Of a stretch of 20,383 nucleotides of DNA, positions 8,334-16,400 are shown in pieces. The stretch comes from Pavlovales sp. CCMP2436. Its lineage: Eukaryota; Haptophyta; Pavlovophyceae; Pavlovales. How positions within the stretch are numbered: the first letter of the stretch is position 1; each line of letters opens with the position of its first letter. Made by a program: the position numbers and the translations under genes. The stretch covers positions 221,369-241,751 of the forward strand of contig MU631493.1 in the NCBI GenBank assembly GCA_026770615.1, given 5' to 3'. A model generated the notes under the pieces. That model was not told where the DNA came from. It saw only the letters and a program-made list of their open reading frames with translations, and made no database searches.

Positions 8334-9471
8334 TGATGCTCCTCCTGCTGCGGTTGTTGTATCTCATTGGCCTTCTCGTTCGCCTTGCCGATTAGGGCAT
8401 CGGTTCCCGCGTTGTCAATAATGTAAACTTGGCTGGCCGTGTCGATTCTTGGGTTTTGTATCGGTGATCTGAGGAAAGAGTCTGCTTTGTGGGCTTTCTG
8501 GTGCTTGAAGATGTGGGTTTTGCCGGCGTGGGTGTTGCGTGTGAGGAGTTCGCTGAGTCTTCGAAGTTGTAACTGTCGGCATGGCGTGGCTGTTCCGTCC
8601 GTGCCTTGGTGTTGGGGTTGTGATTCGGTGTTTGTGGCTGTGTTGCAGTTGGGGTTTAAGCGCCACAGATTCCTGAGTGGGTTGAGGCAGTCCCAAGAGG
8701 TGGTGAGTGTCGTCTGTGTTTGGAGGGATTTGAGTCGGAGACTGAGTGTCGCAGCTGTAAGCTCGCTGTCTAGAGCATCTTTGTCCCCTGGGCGGATGGC
8801 GTTGGTCATGTGTGTTTCCCGTCTCCCGTCTGGGTAGTTGATTAGGTAAGCGACGCCTCCTGCTGTTTTCCCTGTCATCTCCTTGTGGGAGCCATCGACT
8901 GCTACGTCGGTAAATGCTGAACCTCCCGGGAGAGCTGTTCCTAGTGTTTTGTCATGTTTGTCCAGATGAGCGTTTCGCAGGTGTGCCGTGTGGAATCTGG
9001 CGCCTGCGGATGCAGCAAACCGTGGGAGGGCTTGGAGGGTTGCGGCTGTCAGGATTTTTTGGAGAGATGGTGGGATGTGGTGTTCGTGGCCTGGCTCCCA
9101 GTTGGAGACCCATTCTTTTGCGAAGAGGGCTCTGCTTTGTGAGACCCAGGGATCCTCATTTGTGCGTGCACTTGATGATCCATTCAGCTGGATGTTCCTC
9201 TTGATCGTCCGTTCTATCGCTGTTGTGAAGTTCGGCGAGAGAATGGCAAGGTCTAGATCTGTTGTTCCATCTGTTCGTCCTTGTATGGGTTGGCACAGTT
9301 GGAGTGTGTCGGCGAGTGGTCTGTTGAGCTGGGTCTGTAGTTGACTCCTTAGCTTTTTGATTGGGCCGCCTTGGGTTTTGGCTTTCCCGGTGGCTATTAG
9401 TAGTGGAGAGTTCAGTTCCGGTCCGAGGAGTTCACCAAGTGTGAGTTTCCCAATCGGGATGTCGGCCGCTA
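8306..9471 (-). pseudogene. LINE ORF2: RT-RNase H connection and RNase H domain
   Basis: An uninterrupted frame of about 388 codons starts AADIPIGKLTLGELLG. It runs through a connection region (DPWVSQSRALFAKEWVSNW, RFHTAHLRNAHLDKHDK) into an RNase H fold: VAVDGSHKE at 8888-8905 supplies the first catalytic Asp, DSELTAATLSLRLK the Glu (codon 8762-8764) and SWDCLNPLRNLW the second Asp (codon 8690-8692). No ATG occurs before the RNase H domain, as expected for an internal piece of a polyprotein. The frame ends at 8306 after GKANEKANE. The last catalytic Asp motif, NVCADWAAKQVA, sits in the next frame (Asp codon 8286-8288), so a frameshift near 8333 has split the domain. RNase H would remove template RNA during retrotransposition. 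Confidence 0.85.
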
Positions 9472-9507
9472 TTCAAAAATTGTTTGAAATCGGGTCCTCA
9501 GATTCTT

Positions 9508-10541
9508 TTGTGTAAGTTTCTAGTTAAACGTCCATCCCGGGAGAATCTCACTGGATTTAAGTGTTGCAAAAAACACTCAGATCCAGGGATCCACCCCGAG
9601 CACACGGATACCGTCCCCACCGCTGATCAGTTCAGCCACACGACGATCGACGACTGACGACACTCGACTGGCGCGCTGACCGACCTCCACTGCTCTCCCT
9701 CGCGTCGTCTGCAAATGCAGCACCGTCTGCGAGCACGGCCTACCTTCGCGCATCCCAAACATTACTTCTTCGCTAGCCTGGCTCGCATACGTTGAGATTT
9801 TTGCCCGGGGGCAAAAACCACCAAATATACGCGGCTTATTTGCTGGCCCATTCTATCCCACCCCTTGACGGGGGTGGACCTCGGGCGCAGGACTCTGGGT
9901 TGCGGGGTGTGGCGGGCTTGCTGGCTCATGTTTGCGTTTTGAACACTTTGAGCTTGCTGGCTCATGTTTGGTTTTAGGTTTTTGTCGCCCGAGTGGTGTG
10001 ACAGCGTGGGTGACTGGCCGGTTTCAAGGGCCCGTTTGGTTGCTGAGCGCAGTGTGCGTGAGTGGTGCATGAATATAAAGGACTTGTCATGGATCAGTAC
10101 GTGCATGCGTGACGGGCCTGCTGCGGAGTCGTGGTTTATGGCGGGACTGGCTGGTCCTGTTTTGGGTTCGGTGGGACTGGCTGCTCCTGGTAGTAATGAG
10201 GTTTTGGTTCGAGACGGTCTCTGGTTGCGTTTTTCCACGTTTGATGTGCGTAAGCGTTGCTGGCCTCGGCTGGGCCTGAGGGTGGGCTTCGGCTGCATGG
10301 AGGGTATGGTCCGGTATGGTCGGGTTTACACCTGTATTCGTAGGTTGGTTGCGCATCAGGCATCTTCGTTTGGCAGGGGTGGTCAGTGCACTGGCGTCCG
10401 TTGGGGGTATGGGCTCTTGCTGTATAGGTGGTATGGCTGTTAGGGATATGGGCTCATACTGAGCGATGCTGTCCGTTGGGGGTATAGGCTCATACCGCAG
10501 AAATGGTATAGCCGCTGGTGCCTCGATTTGGGCGATGCTTT
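9508..10541 (-). mobile_element. LINE tail plus 3' module (L3, copy B)
   Basis: Read on the minus strand, 10541-10268 is about 90% identical to 3410-3139, covering two 23-residue tail repeats and the segment MRNQPTNTGVNPTIPDHTLH. Where L1 has a stop, this copy reads through to EAHPQAQPRPATLTHIKRGK. After a frame change the sequence continues as a 178-residue open frame (10298-9762) with SSLLPGAASP-like linker, MSQQAQSVQNANMSQQARH and VKGWDRMGQQISRVYL. Bases 9870-9508 are shared with 4985-4622. This copy therefore links the L1-type C-terminus to the module and shows that the module is the downstream (3') part of that LINE. It breaks off from the L1 sequence at about 10541. Its 3' edge meets L2 at 9507/9508. 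Confidence 0.75.
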
Positions 10542-10923
10542 GTGACCGTGCTGGTTAGAGATCGCCAGCCCTCTACGACTGTGGGGGGGTAGAGGGTGTC
10601 ATGGTATGCCTGTGATCTGTCGTACTCGAGAGTGCCGTTGAAAGTATGAGTCAGACGCCAGCTTGAATCCCTATCATAAATATAGTTGGTGTAATGCTAT
10701 GTCCACTGCAGAGCTTGTATTAAGGAGGGTGAGCAGGGCTGCGGCTTTGTACCCTGCGTTGAGAGCGAAAGGGTCTGTAGTGCCCGTTCCTCCGGAGTTG
10801 AGTGAGCCGCAAAGCATGGCTGTTGGTGTGAAGAGTGCGCGGAGCAAGCCCCTAAGTATTATGAGCGATAGCAGGGTATTCCGCGTTGAGCTTAGCTGTG
10901 CTACTGTGGTGGTGGTGGGTAGC
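10542..10923. other. Spacer with an unassigned minus-strand open stretch
   Basis: Bases 10542-10648 show nothing recognisable. From about 10940 to 10691 the minus strand is open without stops, reading LLRALFTPTAMLCGSLNSGG and DPFALNAGYKAAALLTLLNT. The plus strand is also open over much of the same stretch. Neither has a family I recognise. The stretch is bracketed by oppositely oriented copies of repeat family 1 (10649-10690 and 10924 onward). Confidence 0.35.
10649..10690 (-). repeat. Dispersed repeat family 1, inverted partial copy
   Basis: On the minus strand: ATATTTATGATAGGGATTCA followed by AGCTGGCGTCTGACT. It is identical over this stretch to the copies at 10944-11262 and then diverges. 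Confidence 0.75.
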
Positions 10924-11262
10924 AGGCTTAATATATTTATGATAGGCTTAATATATTATTTATGATAGGGATTCAAGCTGGCGTCTGACTGTTCTGAATG
11001 TTGTGCTGGTCTGAGCGCTGCGTCGCCCATTGCCTGCTGCGTGTCTTAGTCGGCTGCGCTGGCTTGGGCGCCACCGCGCGAGGCTTAATATATTATATTT
11101 ATGATAGGGATTCAAGCTGGCGTCTGACTGTTCTGAATAGGCTTAATATATTTATGATAGGGATTCAAGCTGGCATCTGACTGTTCTGAATGTTGAGCGC
11201 TGCGTCGCCCATTGCCTGCTGCGTACCTTAGTCAGCTGCGCTGGCTTGGGCGCCACCGCGCG
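10924..11262 (+). repeat. Nested tandem cluster of repeat family 1
   Basis: Four head-to-tail units each start with AGGCTTAATATAT, at 10924, 10944, 11081 and 11139. The first is only 20 bp. The second (to 11080) is full: TTTATGATAGGGATTCAAGC, TGGCGTCTGACTGTTCTGAA, GTTGTGCTGGTCTGAGCGCT, GCGTCGCCCATTGCCTGCTG, then GGCTTGGGCGCCACCGCGCG. The third breaks off after TTCTGAAT at 11138, exactly where the fourth begins. The fourth runs to 11262 with a 9-bp deletion after GAATGTTG. The nested truncations suggest repeated insertion at, or slippage on, the AGGCTTAATATAT start. Confidence 0.85.
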
Positions 11263-11560
11263 TGCCGATGGATCTCCGGTAGTGTGCCCGGGCAAGGGCG
11301 TTTAGGGAGATGATCTGCTGGTTGCTGTTTGTCGTGTTCCCAAGCTGGGCAGCGATCGGGGCCAGCGCGCTCAAGCGTGCGAGCAGCAGCTGCGCATGGC
11401 CGCGTGCCGCGATCGTACCGATCGTGTCGATGAGCTGCTTCTTGATGCGCGCTGCCGCCTCCATCGGGCTCACGCCCATCAGCGCGTAAATCTTGCCGCC
11501 TCCCTGCGCCGCGATTTCTTTGACGAGCGAGTGTGTATCGGCGCTCACCTCATCAATCAT
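11263..11560 (-). pseudogene. Likely LINE RT thumb/connection segment
   Basis: This open frame follows the RT blocks after a frame change and reads SADTHSLVKEIAAQGGGKIY, GVSPMEAAARIKKQLIDTIG and QQIISLNALARAHYRRS. It is helical and basic, as expected for the region after RT in LINE ORF2. Its GC content is higher than the RT segment to its right, so a separate origin cannot be excluded. The last codons before its stop at 11228 belong to the family-1 repeat, so the true LINE sequence ends at 11263. Confidence 0.5.
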
Positions 11561-11618
11561 GTGCTGTGAACATGGCCAGTGTAGCTAAGCGGTACGCCGG
11601 TGACGTTGATACTGCTTT

Positions 11619-12870
11619 TCATCTGGATGCTGCGGCGCCTAGGCGGGTCTGCAGGTGGGTCCACGTCACGTCCCAGTTGAGGGTCGGGCCCATGCTTATG
11701 CCTAGGCAGGTCACTTGGTCCCCGTTGTTGAGTGTTGTTATTTCGAGGTGTGGGCGGTGGTCAGTTGCTGGAATGTTTAAATTTTCCGGCGTAGTTGTAT
11801 CTTCCTTTCCTTCGTCCGTTCGGGCTCTTTTGTGGGGCCCTGTGGGTAGCCACTGGAGGTGGCTGCATTTCGAGATTTTGAGTGTAATGTTGTGGGCGGT
11901 GAGGAATTCGTGTAGAAGAGAAATTTGTTGGGTGCTTCCCGTTGTAGTGTCGGCGACGAGTGCTGTATCGTCCATCCAAGCTTGGGCGAAAGGCAGTGGT
12001 CGCTGTCGGGATCGGGCTTATATGCGGTTTCCGGGTGTGTGATGGCGAGCCAGCGGTAGAACATGTCAACGAAAAGACAGAATCTGATCGGGCTCATGGG
12101 GCACCCCTGCTTGAATCCCAACGTTATTGGGCATGTGCGGTGTGAGTGGCCATATGGGGTGCGGGTTGCTGCTTCGTCGCAGACTTGTAGATTTCCGGCT
12201 CGTTGAATAAGTTCTTCGGGGAAGCCGTGTAATTTGAGCGCCTGTGCTAGTACGGCTTGTGGGACTTTGTCGAAAGCCTTGGCTATGTCGCAGAAGACGA
12301 TGTGAAGTTCTTTGTTATTCCGCTTGGCATGCATTATTATGGAGATTAAGCCTGCTGCTTGTAGGCCGGAGTTGCTTTTGGCCCGTGTGGCTCCTTGTGT
12401 AGTGTGGATTAGTTCTTGACCGCTTACTGCTTTCTTGATGCGGCCAGCAGTGTGCGCTGCTGCGAGTTTGTAAAGGATGCTTTGGAGGGCAATGCCTTTG
12501 TAGTTGGTCAAGTCTAGGGGTTGCCTTTCTTATGGAAATAGACGACCTCTGCTTTGGTCACTTGTTTGGGTAGCCTGGGTGTTTTGAGGAGGCAGTTTAC
12601 TATGTTGGTTAGGAAGATTTTGACTCGGTCTGACCCGCGTTTCGATGCTTGCTCTGCGGCGAGGTCATCAGCGAATAGCATCAGCTTCAGCACTCCGTAT
12701 TGAATGCCATCGAGGCCTGGGGCTCCGTTGGGTTTTCCTTTGTGGATTAATTTTTGAATTTCTGCTTCGGTGGCTAGTGCGCAGACTACCTTTTTTTTTT
12801 TTTTTTCAGCTTGAGAGGCAAGTTTGCCAGATTGCTGGGCTTTCCCAGGGTCTTGTGGCGTTTGTGGTCG
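11619..12870 (-). pseudogene. LINE reverse transcriptase domain
   Basis: The frame before the palm reads ATEAEIQKLIHKGKPNGAPG then LDGIQYGVLKL, the NGAPGLDGI finger motif of LINE RTs. It continues to KKGNP and, after a one-base slip near 12525, LTNYKGIALQSILYKLAA. The palm has HIVFCDIAKAFDKVPQAVLA with the first catalytic Asp (about 12263-12303) and GFKQGCPMSPIRFCLFVDMF (the QGxPxSP block). After a slip near 11990 comes AQAWMDDTALVAD, the second catalytic block with MDD at 11967-11975 in place of the usual Y/F-ADD. LTLKISKC-like ITLKISKCSHLQW and VTCLGISMG follow as the later RT blocks. The domain would copy element RNA at a nicked target, but the slips make this copy inactive. Confidence 0.88.
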
Positions 12871-13320
12871 CGTGCAATGGGGGTGGTTGTTGTGGGTTTA
12901 GGAGGCTCTCTGTGTAGGCGGCTGCTTCATCCCTAATGGTGGGGTCTTGCGTGGTTTTCCCTGTGGCCTTAACTCTTAGCATCGAGAGATCTGCGCTGTG
13001 GTGTTTTTAGGGTCTATTGAGTAAGGTGCGTGCTTCTGCTGTGCCCTTGCGAATGAGTTCGGCTAGAATGGCTGTTTCCAGATCTTAGGCGCGTTTTTGG
13101 TCGGCTGCCCTCTGTTTCACAATGTAGGCTAGGGTGTGGTCTGCGGTTTTCTGGCGCAGTTGGTCTCGCCAATTACGGAGTGCAGAATTCCCGGTTTTGG
13201 AGAGGTCCTTGTGGTTTGGTGTTGAGGTAGCGGCTGGACCCTTCTGATGAATGATGAGTCGGGTTTCCAGGATTTCAGTTTCAGTTTCAGCGTCAGTAAG
13301 GAATTTACGCACGGTAGAAT
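12871..13320 (-). pseudogene. LINE region upstream of RT
   Basis: The minus frame 13312-13085 reads KFLTDAETETEILETRLIIH, NSALRNWRDQLRQKTADHTL and YIVKQRAADQKRA. It is followed in other frames by LETAILAELIRKGTAEARTL and DEAAAYTESLLNPQQPPPL. This charged helical stretch is what lies between the endonuclease and RT in LINE ORF2 proteins. No conserved catalytic motif occurs here. Confidence 0.6.
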
Positions 13321-13499
13321 GGGCCTGAGAACCGCTTTCTATTCATCGGACTGCTAATCAGACTTGCGTTTTCAAAATTCGCAGGTGTACATAATTTTAA
13401 GCATCTTGTAACTAAATATAATTCCGAGTCAAAAGTCCGATCTAATTATCTAACGTTGCACACCTCTTCGGAATTGCTCGGCGCGCTTGGGAGGCGGAG

Positions 13500-16400
13500 A
13501 TGAGCTGGCCTGCATCTCCATCATTTGCTCGGCGTGCCCAGATCGCGCCGGAGCCCGTGCACGATTCCACTGTCTCCCCTTGGCGGAGTGAGGTTCGCCA
13601 AGCCGAGACCGAGCCTCCGCCGCTGAACCGAAGCCAAAGTCGGTCCAACATTCGCCGAGCAACGGTCCGCCAGCGGCTGGACGAGGCTCACCAAGCTGGC
13701 CGTCTGTTCAGGTGGCGAGTGCACGTGCCCACAGTGGCTCTCGGATTGTCGCTCATGCTATCAGGCGTGCCGCTCGCCCTCGGGCTCTCCTTCACCTCGA
13801 AGCTCCACTCGGTCCCACCTGACGTCGTGAACTCAATTGCGGCGAGTTTCCTCATTTGTGAGTTGTGGCCCCCCTGCTGCCCGTCAGCACAGCTCACCTG
13901 TCTGTTCTGACTGTCCGCTGCCCACTGTTCTCTCTGACTATCTGCTGACCTCTCTGACTGTCCGCAGTCCCCGGCTTGATTCTGCTGCTGCTCTCGCTCC
14001 TGCCGTCCGATACGCGCTCTGTGTATTTCAGCGGGCTTTTGGCGATGGCCGCGTGCTTCACATTTGCCGGGCTCAACACATTACAGGCCTGGCAGGAAGC
14101 CGGGCTGCACGGGTCGATATCGGATCTGACCTGCCTCTCGCCGTCGATCGGGGTCGTCCCCTGCTGGTTCTCCCGCTTCTTTGTTGCTTATCGGTGCATC
14201 ATTAGCGCCATCTGCGTCGGGGCGGGAGTTCGGCTGCTGCGCTTCTGGCTCTTTGGCAAGCCACGCGCTCGCTCCCGCATCAACTATTTGTGGAAGACTG
14301 CCGGTGAGACCCTCATGCGAATGCCCTCGTGCGGATGCCCCCAACGCCAAATTCGAACGGCATGTGGTGTGTTGACTCGACACATAAACTCAACAAACAG
14401 GCCAGACCATCGGCGCCCTATTTACCACGAACGTTTGCTTCATGGTCGTCGCTGCCATTAGTGGGACAATAGGGCGTGCATTCGCCGCAGAGTCGCCGGC
14501 GCGTGCTATATGGGCGACGTGGATTGTGCGCGACGCATGGTGCGTATCTTCTTAGCTGCCGTCGCGCACGCGTTCGCGTATCCTATCTCTCACCACCCAC
14601 GCCCACACACCAAACTCGTAGGTACGCTGTTTTTGTGCTGCTCCTTCACCTGCCCTTCGTTCCGAACGACGGTGCAAAGCTACCTCGCAGGACGCGGCGA
14701 GGTGATGATGGCAGCCGCAGGCGTGGCGTCGCTGCTAGAGGTGCACGCATTGGCGATGCTTCCGCGTATATAATATTCCTTTTGCCCTAAGTAATTTTGC
14801 TGCGTCTGCCCAATTAAGTGCACTTAATTGCCTTGTATATACATATTCTTAGCTAATCTCTTGCCTGCCTGCCTCATACCAGGAGATATATTCGCTAGGC
14901 CCTGAGGCCTCTCCGAGCCCTATGCACTCATCCAATCCATGTGGACCAAAGGCCACTCCTGTGTTACCCCCCCCCCTCTCGTTGGGTCGGTAACTGTAGG
15001 GTCGGAACGTGAGTTCAGTGCTGATGATGGCAAAGGAGCTCTTTCGATCTATCACGCTGTATAAGCTCAGGTGATAGCCTGGCCTTGAGATTCGGATTGT
15101 TCGGTTCTACCATGCCCTGTGTAATTGCGATCCTGACCCACTCCCGTGTAATTGCAACCCTGATCCGCAGCCTCGATGCATTGTTGTCGTCCGAGCCTGA
15201 CGCAAGCCTTTATGCGCTCTCTGAGCCTTGCGCATTCGGTGACGTGCACGTGTTTGTCTCGCACTCCTGGTGAGCCGATGAAGCTTTCCTGCCCCAGACA
15301 AACCCCGTCACTGCCCTTGTCCTGTGTAACACCCGTCGCGTCTGTATGTTAAACCCATTGCTGTCCGATTCACACCCGCGGCTATCCTGTGTAACACCCG
15401 TCGCGTCTGTATGTTAAACCCATTGCTGTCCGATTCACACCCGCGGCTATCCTGTGTAACACCCGTCGCTACCCTGCATACCACCCTCACAGGTCGGACA
15501 GTCCCTCACTCAAATGGGAGGCGTTGCAGCAGTGGCGCAGCAAATTTCAGGCTAAGCACCAGGTGTGCAAGCACATGTCTGCTATTCACGACCACCCACG
15601 TTTCCTCCCTTTCCGCCGCCGCTTTTGCTAACGACCTCCACCTTCCCTGAATGACTTGTGTACCGCAGAACATGGAGCCTCGGCTTTTCCTAGATCCCGC
15701 CTGCATCAATCACGCACGCCTCTTGGACTCGCTCGCCTGCTTGCCTGTACGCGCAGCCGCCTCTATGCCATGTGATTATGATGCTGGTATACAACATCGC
15801 CGGGCTGCCCTGCCGTTGCTGACTGATCGCCGGCACCGCTTCTCATGTCGCCTCCCGCCGGCCGCAATCTCCGCAAGCAAATCCCTATGTTCGCTCTTCA
15901 CCTCCTTTTACCCCGGTGTGTGAGCGCAGGCCTGAGACAGGGCGCGCATTGGGCCAGTAGCATCCCCTGTATCGTTACATCGCTCTTAGCTCGGTCGTGT
16001 GATAGAGTGCTACCAGATGAGGCGCCTCGAACCGATTCTCATCGCAGTTCACCTTTGCAACAAATCATTGGACCTCTTGCCTGCCGCAGTAACCCCATGC
16101 TGGCAGCTACTGATATTCTATTACTGATGGTCTGTCCTGCCCCTACCTTTTGCTTGATAGGTCTTCCTTGCCGGCTGCAACAAGTTGCTAGTACTTCGCG
16201 GGCCCTCATTCTTGCAGCGGCTATGGTGCATCACCGAATGCTACGGTGAAACTCTTGCTAATCTGAATTATATTATAACCCGAATTACATGGCTTTTTCA
16301 ACCGTAACTTTTCCTACTTTTCCTTTGACCCTAGCTACAATCCATCATGTAATGGCCGTATAAATTTGAAAAAAAACATATACTTCTAATATGTAATATG

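Larger units (their letters stand above)
6423..9507 (-). mobile_element. LINE fragment (L2): RNase H, zinc motif, linker, OTU protease
   Basis: A ~3.1-kb 5'-truncated non-LTR retrotransposon fragment on the minus strand. In reading order it contains the RT-to-RNase H connection and RNase H (9471-8306), the last RNase H motif and a zinc motif (8333-7746), a linker (7745-7043) and an OTU-type cysteine protease (7042-6423). Frames change near 8333, near 7745 and near 6500, and there are in-frame stops in the linker and at 6890-6892, so this copy is decayed. Its 5' edge meets the LINE-associated module at 9507/9508. Palm sequence of the reverse transcriptase is absent here but is present in the related fragment at 11263-13320. 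Confidence 0.85.
11263..13320 (-). mobile_element. LINE fragment (L4): pre-RT region, reverse transcriptase, thumb
   Basis: A ~2-kb minus-strand non-LTR retrotransposon fragment lying about 180 bp upstream of the host gene at 13500. It holds the region before RT (13312-13085), the fingers and palm of the reverse transcriptase (about 12860-11990), the second catalytic block and primer-grip region (about 12000-11619) and a likely thumb region (11560-11263). Frame slips occur near 12860, 12525, 11990 and 11600. No endonuclease domain is visible, and the fragment breaks at 13320 and at 11263, where it meets the family-1 repeat cluster. Confidence 0.85.

Noticed and set aside
6500..9344. Numerous plus-strand open frames opposite the LINE
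   Set aside because: They are the antisense of RNase H, zinc and OTU coding sequence and have no motifs of their own; Cys/Gly/Val-rich composition is typical of antisense frames.
4622..9870. The two direct copies of the module as long terminal repeats of one LTR retrotransposon
   Set aside because: The DNA between them contains truncated LINE coding and unrelated tandem repeats, with no gag, protease or integrase, and each copy is joined to a different LINE segment. They are better read as 3' parts of separate LINE copies.
12661..12690. LMLFADDLAA on the minus strand, looking like the RT catalytic FADD motif
   Set aside because: It lies only about 15 residues after the NGAPGLDGI finger motif and before the first catalytic Asp block, so the order is wrong. 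The true second catalytic block is WMDDTALVAD at about 11950-11980.
15651..15923. Reading through exon 8 as a 90-codon intronless gene
   Set aside because: The read-through after LACLP breaks the conserved LPVFLAGC motif, which is restored exactly by the GT-AG splice from 15747 to 16160.
16246..16310. Gene end at a TAA shortly after RLWCITECYG in intron 9
   Set aside because: Splicing at GTGAAA to the acceptor before 16916 keeps phase and supplies VFLEMGG and the FNEQLR region, which match the rest of the family as I recall it.
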